From: Castellaniella sp. UBA6218
GTDB taxonomy: Bacteria; Pseudomonadota; Gammaproteobacteria; Burkholderiales; Burkholderiaceae_B
Length of the DNA stretch: 60,352 nucleotides
Direction: 5' to 3'
Assembly (NCBI GenBank): GCA_002421865.1
Contig: DISE01000086.1
Coordinates: 1-60,352, forward strand
Part shown: positions 8,171-16,936 of the stretch, in pieces
Position numbering within the stretch: position 1 is the stretch's first letter
Layout: each line of letters begins with the position of its first letter
Translations under genes and position numbers: made by a program
Notes under the pieces: model-generated
What the model was told of the DNA's origin: nothing
Database searches by the model: none
Seen by the model: the letters and a program-made list of their open reading frames with translations, nothing else

Positions 8171-8967
8171 GGAAGCCTCCATTGATCGTCGAGGAACGGC
8201 AGGATGCCGGGAATGCCACGCACCGTGTCGCCGGCATATTCGAACAGCGGGCTCATGTAGAGCACCAGCACCAGTAGCGCCAGGGCGCTCTTGATGGGCA
8301 TGGCCAGAAAGAACACCTGCAGTTGCGGCGCGAATCGGCTGACGAGGGCCAGGCCCAGTTCTGCCAGGAACATGGCCACGATGGCCGGCGCGGCGAACAG
8401 CAGCACCAGCCGCATGAAGCGGCTGAGCTGGTCCAGCATCAGCGGGATGCTGTCGGCGCGCAGCGTCGGCGACCAGGACCACAGATCCCACAGGCGGAAA
8501 CTGTCGTACAGCAGCGTCAGCATCAGCGTGAAACCGCCGCCGACCAGGAAAAACACCAGGAACGCCTGGTTGAAGAGAATGCCCAGGGGCGAGGAATCGT
8601 TGCCCGTGGCCGGGTTGATGGTGGCGCCCAGGCTGGCGCCGCGCTGGTTGTCGACAACGAAGCCCACAGCCTCGAAAATCCAGAACGGCAGCGCCACCAT
8701 GAAACCCAGCACCAGGCCGATGAAGACTTCCTTGGCGATCAGCAGCAACAGGGCCGCCGTACCCAGATCCAGTTCCGCGTAGCGCGGCATCACCATGGGC
8801 ACCAGGACCAGCCCGAGCCCGGCACAGATACCGTAACGCAGCAAACCCGGCAGCAGTTGCCGGTTGAACAGGGGCAGCATGGCGCACATGGCCAGAAGCC
8901 TGGGCTGTGTCAGCGCCCAGGCCCCCAGGAACACATTGACTTCCGCATAGGCCGCACCGTTGAGCAT
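8167..8967 (-). CDS. bscT: T3SS export-apparatus protein SctT (BscT)
   Basis: 266 residues of the FliR/YscT family, nearly all membrane helices, with the conserved FNRQLLPGLLRYG and GFVVDNQRGASLG segments. It joins SctR and SctS in the helical export gate in the inner-membrane ring. Located between sctS and sctU, the usual order, with a four-base overlap with sctU and 13 bases from sctS. Confidence 0.96.
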   Translation of the reverse strand: MLNGAAYAEVNVFLGAWALTQPRLLAMCAMLPLFNRQLLPGLLRYGICAGLGLVLVPMVMPRYAELDLGTAALLLLIAKEVFIGLVLGFMVALPFWIFEAVGFVVDNQRGASLGATINPATGNDSSPLGILFNQAFLVFFLVGGGFTLMLTLLYDSFRLWDLWSWSPTLRADSIPLMLDQLSRFMRLVLLFAAPAIVAMFLAELGLALVSRFAPQLQVFFLAMPIKSALALLVLVLYMSPLFEYAGDTVRGIPGILPFLDDQWRLP

Positions 8968-8980
8968 GTCCCGTCCGTCC

Positions 8981-9247
8981 TCAGCGTATCTTGTGGAACA
9001 GGTCGAACACGGACACGGCGTAGTTGTAGAGCTCGCCGCTGAGCCAACGCGCCGTGAGCAGCAGGGTGATGAACACGGCGATCAGCTTGATCGCGAAGGA
9101 CAGGGTCTGCTCCTGGATCTGCGTCAGCGCCTGGAACAACGAAAACAGCGTCCCCACGATGGCCGCCACGGCGATCGGCGGCAACGACAGCCACAGCGTC
9201 AGGTAAAGCGCCTGGGTCATGTAGGAGACGATATCGACGGTTCCCAT
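8981..9247 (-). CDS. bscS: T3SS export-apparatus protein SctS (BscS)
   Basis: 88 residues with two hydrophobic helices (about 15-40 and 50-72), the standard FliQ/YscS form. MTQALYLTLWLSLPPIAVAA and the following QEQTLSFAIKL region are conserved in the family. Four copies normally wrap around the SctR5-SctT core. Gap of seven bases to sctR. Confidence 0.95.
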   Translation of the reverse strand: MGTVDIVSYMTQALYLTLWLSLPPIAVAAIVGTLFSLFQALTQIQEQTLSFAIKLIAVFITLLLTARWLSGELYNYAVSVFDLFHKIR

Positions 9248-9254
9248 GTGCGCC

Positions 9255-9935
9255 TCAGGAATAGGACAGGACCAGGCCCTGGATCAGCCGCGTCCAGCCG
9301 TCGATCATGACGAACAGAAAAAGCTTGAGCGGCATGGAGATCGTGACCGGCGACACCATCATCATGCCCATCGCCAGCAGGATGTTGGACACGATCAGGT
9401 CGATGATGACGAAGGGCAGGTAGAGCAGGAAACCGATCTGGAACGCCGCCGTGAGCTCCGATACCAGAAAGGCCGGAATCAGCACGATCATGTCGTCCTG
9501 GCGCAGATCGCGCGCCTGGGCCTCGCCCCACAGATGGCGCGCGGTGCGCACGAAGAAATCCCGCTGTTCCGGCCGGCTGTTCTTCAGCATGAAGCCGCGC
9601 AGCGGCTCGATCCCGCGCGCCACGGCGGTCAGCATCGAGCCGACCGGATCGTTGCGCGTCTCGGCGGCGGCGGACTGACTGGCAGGCGCGCTGACCGCTC
9701 GCAATTCCTGGCCCACCTGCATCACCACCGGCCCCATCACATAGACCGACAGGATCACGGCCAGGCCGTAGAGCGCCATGTTGGGCGGCACCTGCTGCAC
9801 GCCCAGGGCATTGCGGACCAACGCGAACACCACGGCCAGCTTCAGGAAGGAAGTGGTCATCACGGCGGCCAGCGGCAGCAGCGCCAGCAGCGCCAGCGCA
9901 ATGGCCAGGCTGACGGGATCGAAATTACCGCTCAT
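9255..9935 (-). CDS. bscR: T3SS export-apparatus protein SctR (BscR)
   Basis: 226 residues of the FliP/YscR family with N-terminal helices (LAIALALLALLPLAAVMTTS), a soluble middle and the conserved ending helices (VIIDLIVSNILLAMGMMMVS, then LKLFLFVMIDGW). Forms the pentameric base of the export gate. Its start overlaps the end of sctQ by 11 bases. Confidence 0.97.
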   Translation of the reverse strand: MSGNFDPVSLAIALALLALLPLAAVMTTSFLKLAVVFALVRNALGVQQVPPNMALYGLAVILSVYVMGPVVMQVGQELRAVSAPASQSAAAETRNDPVGSMLTAVARGIEPLRGFMLKNSRPEQRDFFVRTARHLWGEAQARDLRQDDMIVLIPAFLVSELTAAFQIGFLLYLPFVIIDLIVSNILLAMGMMMVSPVTISMPLKLFLFVMIDGWTRLIQGLVLSYS

Positions 9936-10212
9936 GGGATTTCTGGCCCAATGCGCCGACGCGCACGCCGATCCGGCCCTCCACCTCGACCAGGTCGCCG
10001 GTACCGATCAGCGCGCCGTTGGCGCGGATCATGACCGGTCCGTCGGTCAGCGGCCTTTGCAGATCGAAGATGGCTCCCGGCTGCAGCGCGCGCAGTTCGG
10101 ACAGCGGCAGGGCGCGGTCGCCCAGATCGAAGGTCAGCCGCACCGGCACGGCGTCCAGATCCAGCGGCTCGGCGGGCGGAGTGTCTTCAGCGGGAGTGGC
10201 GGTCTGAGTCAT
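9925..10212 (-). other. Possible internal translation product SctQ-C
   Basis: An ATG at 10212 inside sctQ would yield a 95-residue protein (MTQTATPAEDTPPAEPLDLD onward) made of the linker and last SpoA domain. Yersinia YscQ, Salmonella SpaO and Shigella Spa33 make such short forms, which dimerise and join the C-ring. The start lies exactly at the domain boundary. Only a weak AAGG/GGAC precedes it, so this is a suggestion from family precedent. Confidence 0.4.
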
Positions 10213-11007
10213 GAGTGAAGTCCAGCCTTGGGTCACAAGATAAGAGGAGTGTTCGGCGCGCACGCGCAGGCCCTGGCCTTGAGGAATGCCCAGCCATAGT
10301 TCGCCCTCGGGGCCGACCAGGTACTGATCCAGCAGGATGACATCGCCCGCGCCCAGGGTGCGCAGTTCGGCGGCCGGCAGGTCGGCGCGCCCGATCTCCG
10401 CGCGCAGGCGCACCGGCAGGGCCGATTCGTCGCACACATCCGTCCCGCCCGGCGGCACCCGGCTCAGGAGGCCGGCCAGCAGCATCAGCCCCAGGTCATC
10501 GGCCTCCAGCACCATCAGCGCCGTTTCGCCGCGCGCCTCCGAGCGGGCGGCCAGGGTCCAGGCATGGGGCAGCGACGCCTCGCGGGGCTCGGCCAGGACG
10601 CGCACCGGGCCGCCCGGCGAAACCGGCGTCAGCGCCACCGCCGCCTCGGCCAGCAGCGTCTCCAGGGCGGCCGACCGCAGCGCCTCGGGCAGTTCCCCCG
10701 CCCCCAGATCCGGCAGCCGGGCATCGGTCCAGGCCGTGAGGGCGGCCGGCGGCATGCTCAGGCGCAAGGCGGCGCCCGCCCATTCCAGATCGGTCCGATA
10801 GGAGGCCGCCTGGCGCAAGGCATCGGGCACTCCCGGCGTCAGCCCAAGATGCCAGTTGCCGGAGGGCGCGTCGGCGCCGTCCGGCGCCGGAAGCTCGACC
10901 CGCAGATCCGCGCCATGTATCGCGACAAGTGTCAGCGCCTGGGCCTGGTTGGCGGTCAGGCGCGGCAGGGCGGCGATCCGGGGGGACAGTGTGTTCATCG
11001 CATCCAT
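9925..11007 (-). CDS. bscQ: T3SS sorting-platform (C-ring) protein SctQ (BscQ)
   Basis: 360 residues. A weakly conserved N-terminal part is followed by two SpoA domains, about residues 200-260 and 285-350 (PVRLTFDLGDRALPLSELRA and DLVEVEGRIGVRVG). It forms the cytoplasmic pods with SctK, SctL and SctN that receive substrates. ATG at 11007 or 10998 are both possible starts. An in-frame ATG at 10212 may give a separate C-terminal product (next entry). Confidence 0.92.
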   Translation of the reverse strand: MDAMNTLSPRIAALPRLTANQAQALTLVAIHGADLRVELPAPDGADAPSGNWHLGLTPGVPDALRQAASYRTDLEWAGAALRLSMPPAALTAWTDARLPDLGAGELPEALRSAALETLLAEAAVALTPVSPGGPVRVLAEPREASLPHAWTLAARSEARGETALMVLEADDLGLMLLAGLLSRVPPGGTDVCDESALPVRLRAEIGRADLPAAELRTLGAGDVILLDQYLVGPEGELWLGIPQGQGLRVRAEHSSYLVTQGWTSLMTQTATPAEDTPPAEPLDLDAVPVRLTFDLGDRALPLSELRALQPGAIFDLQRPLTDGPVMIRANGALIGTGDLVEVEGRIGVRVGALGQKSHER

Positions 11008-11020
11008 GAAAGCATCTTCA

Positions 11021-11590
11021 TCATGCGGCCGCGGCCGCTTCCAACAGGCAGGGGTCTTCCGGGTCGTCGGTGCTCACCCGCACCAGCACGGCGCGCGCGA
11101 GCGATTGCGCAAGCTCGTCGGCCAGGGACTGCGCGCAACGGTTCAGCGTTTCGCGCGAGGCCTCGCTGGCGCAGATGAAAGCGGCCACCAGACGCCCTTC
11201 CTCTTCATAGACGGACACGGTCACGCCAGGCAGGACCTCGGCCTTCAGGTCCAGGCGCACCTCGCGCCGGCCACTGCCGCCATCGCCCACCAGCATGCGG
11301 TCGGCGGCTTCGTTCAGCGCTTTCGCCAGCCCGGCCGGGGCGGAGCCCGGCGTGGACGATCCGGGGGACACGATCGTACCTGGAAAAACGAACGGTTTGG
11401 GCGTCTCGGCCGATGAATCGGCGGTTTCCTGCGACGACGTGTCGCCATCCCGCGCCAGGGCCTGTTCGAAAGCGCGGCGATCCGCGTCGGAGGCCTCGCG
11501 GCGCGATGAGCCGGCGCTCTGCTGTCCCAGGTCGGGCATGCTCCGGGCCAGGCCGATGTCCAGGTCAATGCGGCGCTCAGTCATGTTCAT
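11021..11590 (-). CDS. bscP: T3SS needle-length regulator SctP (BscP)
   Basis: 189 residues. A polar Ser/Ala/Pro-rich N-terminal half is followed by a compact C-terminal domain (RREVRLDLKAEVLPGVTVSV to the end) like the specificity-switch domain of YscP/HrpP. It is short next to Yersinia YscP, which would predict a short needle if the ruler model holds. Its gene lies between sctO and sctQ, the family's place, and starts within the sctO stop. Named by position and domain form more than by direct similarity. Confidence 0.75.
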   Translation of the reverse strand: MNMTERRIDLDIGLARSMPDLGQQSAGSSRREASDADRRAFEQALARDGDTSSQETADSSAETPKPFVFPGTIVSPGSSTPGSAPAGLAKALNEAADRMLVGDGGSGRREVRLDLKAEVLPGVTVSVYEEEGRLVAAFICASEASRETLNRCAQSLADELAQSLARAVLVRVSTDDPEDPCLLEAAAAA

Positions 11591-12093
11591 GCGGGCTCAT
11601 AGTCGTCATGCTGCGTCCATTCCTCGTGGTCGCGCGTCACGGACGCGGCCTCTTCCATTTCCAGATCTTCCTTGCGTTCAAGTTCGCGCAATTCCTCGGC
11701 CGCATGCAGGCTGGCCAGCTGAACGAATTTCTCGACCATGCGCGAGGCCTCGCGATGCGCTTCGCGGCACCGGGCCAGGCGTTCCGCCTCCTGGCGCGCC
11801 TGATCCCCGGCCTCTTCGACGCGGTTTTCGCGATCATGCTCGCCTTCGCGCAAGCCGGCCACGTCTTCCAGGACGTCTTCGATTTCACTCGCGCGCACCA
11901 GGCGGCTGCACAGGTCCTGGTACATGTCCAGTTCCCTTTGCTGCGACCAGCGCCGGTATTGCTCGAGCTGCTCCAGGGCCTGTTCCTTCAGCCTTTCAGC
12001 CTCGGCCAGCGTCAGGCGCTGCCGCGTCACGGCCAGCTCCGCCTGCCCCTCGCGAAAGCGCTTGATGGCCATCAGTTCGCGGAACACATTCAT
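11587..12093 (-). CDS. bscO: T3SS central stalk protein SctO (BscO)
   Basis: 168 residues, almost entirely heptad-like charged helix, the FliJ/YscO-type antiparallel coiled coil that sits in the SctN hexamer and links it to SctV. Starts MNVFRELMAIKRFREGQAEL. ATG at 12093 overlaps the sctN stop as ATGA; the frame stays open much further upstream, but only as a shadow of sctN. Confidence 0.9.
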   Translation of the reverse strand: MNVFRELMAIKRFREGQAELAVTRQRLTLAEAERLKEQALEQLEQYRRWSQQRELDMYQDLCSRLVRASEIEDVLEDVAGLREGEHDRENRVEEAGDQARQEAERLARCREAHREASRMVEKFVQLASLHAAEELRELERKEDLEMEEAASVTRDHEEWTQHDDYEPA

Positions 12094-13427
12094 GTGGCGG
12101 CCTCCCCGACGATGGCGGCCATGGCCTCGATCGCCTCTGGCAAGGTCGAATGCTCGTCGGTCTTCTGCCGCAGGAAACGGTTGATGGCATCGATCTTGTC
12201 GATGGCCTCGTCCGTAACGGCATCCCCGCCGCGCTTGTACTCGCCGATTTTCACCAGCAGCTCGACTTCCTGATATTTGGCCATCAGCTCGCGCACACGG
12301 CCGGCGAGCCGCTTGTGCTCGCTCGTCACCACGGCGTTCATGACGCGGCTGGCCGAGGCCAGCACGTCGATGGCCGGATAGTGATTGGCCGAACCCAGCT
12401 TGCGCGACAGCACGATGTGCCCGTCCAGGATCGAGCGTGTTTCGTCGGCGATGGGCTCGGTCATGTCGTCGCCTTCGACCAGCACGGTATAGAGGGCGGT
12501 GATGGAGCCGTGCTCGTTCATGCCGACCCGTTCCATGAGCTTGGGCAAGGTCGCGAAGACGGACGGCGGATAGCCCCGGCGTGTCGGCGGCTCGCCGGCC
12601 GCCAGGCCGATCTCGCGCTGCGCGCGGGCGAAACGCGTGACCGAATCCATCAGGAACAGCACCCGTTTGCCCTGGTCGCGGAAGTATTCCGCGATGGCCG
12701 TGGCGACATAGGAGGCCTTGGCGCGCTCCATCGAGGATTTGTCGCTGGTGGCGCACACGATGACGCTCTTGCGCCGTCCCTCCGGCCCCAGCTCGTGCTC
12801 CAGGAACTCGCGCACTTCGCGGCCACGCTCGCCGATCAGCGCCACCACGGTGACGTCCACGTCGGCGCCCTTGACCAGCATGCCCATCAGCGTGGACTTG
12901 CCGCCGCCGGCCGCCGCGAAAATCCCCATGCGCTGGCCTTCGCCACAGGTCAGCACGCCGTCCAGCGCCCGCACGCCAAGCTCCAGCGGCTTGTCGATGA
13001 TGCGGCGCTTGAGCGGATCGGGCGCCTCGGCGAAGACCGGGTAGAACTTGCTCGCCTCCAGGGGGCCTCGCTCGGCCTCGTCCAGGGGCCTGCCCAGGCC
13101 GTCGAGCACCCGGCCCAGCAACCCGGGGCCCACGGGCACCATATGCGCCCGGCCGGTGGGGATGACCTCGGTCGCGGACGAAATGCCGTACATGTCCCCC
13201 AGCGGCGTCAGCAAGGCGGCGTCCCGGGCGAAGCCCACGACTTCGCCCTTCATTTCGAAGCTCTCGCCTGGATTGCGCAGGATGCAGACTTCGCCGACCT
13301 TGACCGTCGGCACGACAGCCTTGATGATGGTCCCGATGACCTGCGTCACCCGCCCCTTGATCCTCAGGGTCGGCGTATCGTGCAGCGCCATTTCCATCAT
13401 TTCGGTGATGTAGTCGAACTGACGCAT
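12090..13427 (-). CDS. bscN: T3SS ATPase SctN (BscN)
   Basis: 445 residues of the F1-beta-like FliI/YscN family. It strips chaperones and unfolds substrates below the export gate. The N-terminal barrel is followed by Walker A (GIFAAAGGGKSTLM, about residues 168-181), the conserved ALIGERGREVREFLEHEL, Walker B (RVLFLMDSVTRFA) and the family pattern GEPPTRRGYPPSVFATLP. All catalytic motifs are intact. Overlaps sctO by four bases; 14 bases from sctL. Confidence 0.98.
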   Translation of the reverse strand: MRQFDYITEMMEMALHDTPTLRIKGRVTQVIGTIIKAVVPTVKVGEVCILRNPGESFEMKGEVVGFARDAALLTPLGDMYGISSATEVIPTGRAHMVPVGPGLLGRVLDGLGRPLDEAERGPLEASKFYPVFAEAPDPLKRRIIDKPLELGVRALDGVLTCGEGQRMGIFAAAGGGKSTLMGMLVKGADVDVTVVALIGERGREVREFLEHELGPEGRRKSVIVCATSDKSSMERAKASYVATAIAEYFRDQGKRVLFLMDSVTRFARAQREIGLAAGEPPTRRGYPPSVFATLPKLMERVGMNEHGSITALYTVLVEGDDMTEPIADETRSILDGHIVLSRKLGSANHYPAIDVLASASRVMNAVVTSEHKRLAGRVRELMAKYQEVELLVKIGEYKRGGDAVTDEAIDKIDAINRFLRQKTDEHSTLPEAIEAMAAIVGEAAT

Positions 13428-13441
13428 GATCTCGCCCCCGC

Positions 13442-14080
13442 CTAGATCCGGCTGCCCAGCGTACGCTGGAAAGCGCCCTGGAGGGCCGCGATCTGCCCCT
13501 CCAGACTGGCCTCGACCATGCCGATCTCGCTTTCGAGGATGCAGGCGCCCTGTGCCAGCCGGGCGTCCGCCAGCAGATCCAGGTAACCGACCCCGGGATA
13601 ATCGGCCAGGATGTCGTTGATCCGCGCACGGACAACTTCGACATCGTCAGGATTCAGCCGCAAGGTCATGTGCTTCTGGTTGCGCACCACGGCCAGCACA
13701 TTGCGCACCACGATCATGACTTTATCGCGGTCGTCGAAACCATCGACGACCTTGCGAACGGCCGACATGACCAGATCGACCATCTCGTTTTCAACACCCG
13801 CGAAATAATCCACCGTGCGCCCGACGGTCTCGATCATTTTTTCGGCCTGATCCAGCAAGGCCTGCTGCTTGCCGTCCTCGTAGCCCCGGCGGCACTCGGC
13901 CTCGAAGGCTTCCTGAGCGCCCGCCAGGATGGCGTCGGCCTGCGCACGCGCCTCGTCGAGCAGCGCCTGGGCCTGGACCAACGCGGTGTAATCGGCCGCG
14001 CGCAGGACACGGGCCGAGGGATCCGGGGTCGCCTCCAGGGGGCGCGGATTCAATGCGTTGCGAGAAATGAGGAATGCCAT
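13442..14080 (-). CDS. bscL: T3SS ATPase stator SctL (BscL)
   Basis: 212 residues. An N-terminal Ala/Glu-rich coiled coil (about 30-90, LLDEARAQADAILAGAQEAF) leads into the FliH/V-ATPase-E-like C-terminal domain (LNPDDVEVVRARINDILADY, then ACILESEIGMVEASLEGQ). It ties SctN to the SctQ pods. Its start overlaps the end of sctK by 31 bases, a tight coupling of two sorting-platform subunits. Confidence 0.95.
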   Translation of the reverse strand: MAFLISRNALNPRPLEATPDPSARVLRAADYTALVQAQALLDEARAQADAILAGAQEAFEAECRRGYEDGKQQALLDQAEKMIETVGRTVDYFAGVENEMVDLVMSAVRKVVDGFDDRDKVMIVVRNVLAVVRNQKHMTLRLNPDDVEVVRARINDILADYPGVGYLDLLADARLAQGACILESEIGMVEASLEGQIAALQGAFQRTLGSRI

Positions 14081-14688
14081 GTCGGTTCTATTCGTTCGAG
14101 AACGGCCAGGCTCAGATCCAGCGGAGCCCAGCCCTCTTCCGGCGGCTCGGCATCCGGATCATCCTCCAGCCTGAGATCGGCGCGCAGGCCGAGTTCCGGC
14201 CCGGCGGCCTGGAAAACGGCGCGCAGGGCCGCGCGTCCTATGCTGTCCACCCGGCCCGCCAGGGCCGGGACGGGGCCGGCGTCCTGGTCCGCCGGGCGGG
14301 ACCATGGACCGGTTTCCGCATGCTGGGCAAAGGCCAGCACGTCGGCTCCCAGCGCGGTCGCCAACTCGCGCACTTGGCCGCCCGCCACGACCCGGCGCAA
14401 TCGCGGCGCGCAGCGCACGGCGCCCACATGGCGCGCGAGCCTGGCCAGCCGGTCAGGGGGCAACAAGGCCAGGGGAAGTTCGGGACGATCCGCGTCGAGC
14501 ACCGGACGATCATACAGATCCAGCCGGCGCAGGATCGCGCCCGACCAGTGACGGTGCCAGGCAGCCGCGCAGGCGGCGGGAACCGGCCTGGACGGCGCCC
14601 CGAAGGCGGCGTGCCTGCTGGGATGGAGCGTGAGGCTGGGCAAGAGATTGAACGCCAGCAGCCGCGCGCCAAACAGCGTTGCACTCAT
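14050..14688 (-). CDS. bscK: T3SS sorting-platform protein SctK (BscK)
   Basis: 212 residues, Ala/Leu/Arg-rich and poorly conserved, as usual for YscK/BscK. Features such as LPSLTLHPSRHAAFGAP near the N-terminus and LDLYDRPVLD fit the family pattern, but the stronger argument is position between sctJ and sctL, with a four-base overlap with sctJ. SctK links SctD in the membrane ring to SctQ. Confidence 0.8.
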   Translation of the reverse strand: MSATLFGARLLAFNLLPSLTLHPSRHAAFGAPSRPVPAACAAAWHRHWSGAILRRLDLYDRPVLDADRPELPLALLPPDRLARLARHVGAVRCAPRLRRVVAGGQVRELATALGADVLAFAQHAETGPWSRPADQDAGPVPALAGRVDSIGRAALRAVFQAAGPELGLRADLRLEDDPDAEPPEEGWAPLDLSLAVLERIEPTWHSSFLATH

Positions 14689-15533
14689 TCGGAGCCCTCG
14701 CGCACCGGCTGACGGATCGCCGGCTCACGACGATCTTTGGGCGCGGCACCCAGCAGCGACCAGCCGCCGCGCCAGAACAGGTAGCCCAGACCACCGGCCA
14801 GCCCCAGGATCAGCAATATCAGCACGCCCAACAGCGCCCCAAGGCCTCCGGCCGAAGCCTGAGCCACCTGGAACCCCAGGAGCGAGACCTGCACGGGTGT
14901 CTCCTGGCCCGCGCCCGTTCCGGGCTGTGCGGACACCAGCACGATCGAGACCCGGTCCTCGGTCAAGCCGGGAATGGCATGCGTCACCAACTGGCGGATC
15001 TGCGGCTTGAGCGCGTCGAAGGAATAGCCGACCCGGTGCTTGATGAACACGGCCGCCGTCGAGGGGGTGGCGGCTTCGCCGATTTCGCCCCGCTCGGGCA
15101 GCACCACGTGCACGCGCGCCGCCAGCACGCCATCCATCTGCGACAGGGTGTTGGTCAGTTCCTGCGACAGGGCGTAGATGTATCGGGCGCGTTCCTCGAG
15201 GGGAGAAGACACCAGGCCTTCCTTGCGGAAGATCTGGCCCATGCCGTCGAAGCGCTCGCGCGGGAGGCCCTGGGAACGGAGAATGTCCAGGGCGCGGGCC
15301 ACCTGGGAGCCATCGACGGAGACCGCCACGCCTTCCTTGCCGGAGACCTTCTCGGCATGGATGCCCGCGTCCAGCAGCACCGACAGCAGTTCATTGGCCT
15401 CGCCTTCGCTGGCGGACGAGTACAGGGTCACGCTGGATCCGCAGGCCGCCAGGGCCGTCAGTGCCAGGGCGGCCAACGCCAGCCGCAGCGTCCGGACGAA
15501 GGAATAGGACGAAAACACGTTTGAAAGAGCCAT
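14685..15533 (-). CDS. bscJ: T3SS inner-membrane ring lipoprotein SctJ (BscJ)
   Basis: 282 residues. The signal peptide ends in lipobox LAAC with the lipidated cysteine at residue 31. The YscJ/FliF ring-building domains follow (SSASEGEANELLSVLLDAGI; GLPRERFDGMGQIF; ARVHVVLPERGE), with a C-terminal membrane helix about 210-235. Length is slightly over the usual 250. I start at ATG 15533, which overlaps the sctI stop as ATGA; TTG at 15536 is the only earlier option. Confidence 0.97.
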   Translation of the reverse strand: MALSNVFSSYSFVRTLRLALAALALTALAACGSSVTLYSSASEGEANELLSVLLDAGIHAEKVSGKEGVAVSVDGSQVARALDILRSQGLPRERFDGMGQIFRKEGLVSSPLEERARYIYALSQELTNTLSQMDGVLAARVHVVLPERGEIGEAATPSTAAVFIKHRVGYSFDALKPQIRQLVTHAIPGLTEDRVSIVLVSAQPGTGAGQETPVQVSLLGFQVAQASAGGLGALLGVLILLILGLAGGLGYLFWRGGWSLLGAAPKDRREPAIRQPVREGSE

Positions 15534-15958
15534 CAAGACATCCTGACCAGCGTATCGATATTCTGGGTGGAGCGTGACACCGCCTTGCCCACCAGTTCAT
15601 ACTGCACCGAGACCTGCAGCAGTTCGGTCTGCAGGCGCAGCATGTCGCTGATCGCCGGCTGAGCGCCCATGCCGTCGAGGCTGTGCGCGACATCTTTCCA
15701 TTTGTCCGAAAAGTCGGTCGCCACGCCCCTCAGGCCCGTCAGGATCTGTCCGCCCAGCGTGGGCACGCCATCCGGCGACGGCGCGGCAAAGACCGATTGC
15801 AGCGCCGCGGGGACGCCGCCGAGCGCGGGATCCTGGGGCGCATTCATGAGCGCGTTGAAACGCTCGGTCGCCAGACTGGCCGGCTCGGCGCGCGCCGCAG
15901 GCTGGGTCGCGGGCAAGGCCTGCGCCCCCAGCGCGGCCGTCAGTGCAGCAATTTCCAT
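15533..15958 (-). CDS. bscI: T3SS inner rod protein SctI (BscI)
   Basis: 141 residues. The N-terminal half is variable. The C-terminal half has the YscI/PrgJ signature: ISDMLRLQTELLQVSVQYEL followed by VGKAVSRSTQNIDTLVRM, an amphipathic helix pair. It forms the adaptor between export gate and needle and is itself an early substrate. Overlaps sctJ by one stop/start unit. Confidence 0.92.
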   Translation of the reverse strand: MEIAALTAALGAQALPATQPAARAEPASLATERFNALMNAPQDPALGGVPAALQSVFAAPSPDGVPTLGGQILTGLRGVATDFSDKWKDVAHSLDGMGAQPAISDMLRLQTELLQVSVQYELVGKAVSRSTQNIDTLVRMS

Positions 15959-15973
15959 GGTCGGACTCCTTGA

Positions 15974-16432
15974 TTACAGATCATTCTGCGTTTCCACCGC
16001 CAGACCCAGCATCCGCCGGGCCAGTGTGCCGCCTTCTCCGGGCAGCGCGGCGGCGTCGGTCAATGCCCGGCGGCTTTCGGCGGCCCGGCCGGCCAGTTGC
16101 AGCGCCAGGCCGCACCAGGCCCGCGCCAGCGCCCGTTCCTCAGGGTCGGCGAGTTCGGCGCCTTCCAGCAGCCGGGCGGCCTCGGCGGCGCGGCCGGCGT
16201 TCATGCGCGCCACGGCCAGCCCCACCAGGGGATAGGCACGGTCCGGCCGAACACGTCGCAAGGCATTGAAAATCGGATCCGCCCGACGCACGTCCCCCCG
16301 ACCGGCGGCCAGCATGCCGATTTCGGTCAGGAAGCGGGCGTCGTCGGCTTCAAGCACAAAAGCCGTCTCCGGAGAGACGGCTTGGAAACCGGGCGAAGAC
16401 GCGCCGGAAGGGAGCGTTCGGCCCGCAGGCAT
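15974..16432 (-). CDS. TPR-like T3SS protein, possible needle co-chaperone (SctG-like)
   Basis: 152 residues built of helix pairs resembling tetratricopeptide repeats (EIGMLAAGRGDVRRADPIFN; RAYPLVGLAVARMNAGRAAE; LARAWCGLALQLAGRAAESR). Its size and single-domain form fit YscG/PscG or HrpB1-type proteins. In Yersinia, YscG together with YscE holds needle subunits in the cytoplasm, and this locus also has an SctE candidate beside the needle gene. Start overlaps the bcrH2 stop. The function is inferred from fold and context. Confidence 0.6.
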   Translation of the reverse strand: MPAGRTLPSGASSPGFQAVSPETAFVLEADDARFLTEIGMLAAGRGDVRRADPIFNALRRVRPDRAYPLVGLAVARMNAGRAAEAARLLEGAELADPEERALARAWCGLALQLAGRAAESRRALTDAAALPGEGGTLARRMLGLAVETQNDL

Positions 16433-16908
16433 CAGGAGACCCTTCTCCCGGCCAGATCGCGCAATACCTGGGCGCGGGGTCGAAGTGCATCGTATTCGCC
16501 ATCCGACTCCCCAATGCCGAGCAACACGCGGTCCAGTTCCTCGACCGCCTCGGCCGTACGGCCCAGCATCAACAGACACTCGGCAATCTGCACAGCGGGC
16601 TCCGGACTGCCCGGGAACAGAGTGATCAGCAGCGAATACATGCTGATGGCCTCTTCGTAGCGCCCGCATTGCTCCAGGCACAGGGCCAGCCCGGCGATAT
16701 AGTGCCGCCGGGTGGGGCCGTAGGTGGCCAGAATCGAGAACACCGGCAGCGCCTGGGCATATTGCCCCTGGGTGACATGGGCGTAGGCCAGGGCGTAGAT
16801 GACCTCGAGTTGCGCGTTGCTCATGCGGGAACTGGCCGGCAGCGCCTGCAGGCCGTCGTAAAGCTGCTGACCGAACGGGCTGCGGGATGCGGTGGCGGGC
16901 TGGGACAT
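16432..16908 (-). CDS. bcrH2: TPR class II translocator chaperone BcrH2
   Basis: 158 residues with three TPR-like helix pairs (LEVIYALAYAHVTQGQYAQA; RRHYIAGLALCLEQCGRYEE; AVQIAECLLMLGRTAEAVEE), the SycD/LcrH form of chaperone for the two translocators. It follows bopB directly, as in Bordetella. Paralogue of the protein at 19236-19739, which lies on the other side of the translocator pair. Confidence 0.85.
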   Translation of the reverse strand: MSQPATASRSPFGQQLYDGLQALPASSRMSNAQLEVIYALAYAHVTQGQYAQALPVFSILATYGPTRRHYIAGLALCLEQCGRYEEAISMYSLLITLFPGSPEPAVQIAECLLMLGRTAEAVEELDRVLLGIGESDGEYDALRPRAQVLRDLAGRRVS

Positions 16909-16936
16909 GCGATTCTCCTGTGTGCGACTTGACCGG

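Noticed and set aside
7118..8887. An N-terminally extended SctU
   Set aside because: The extension lies in a wrong frame over sctT. ATG 8170 with an ATGA overlap gives the standard 350-residue protein.
11587..13644. An apparent SctO fusion extending through the ATPase region
   Set aside because: The upstream part is an out-of-frame shadow of sctN. The real sctO starts at 12093, overlapping the sctN stop.
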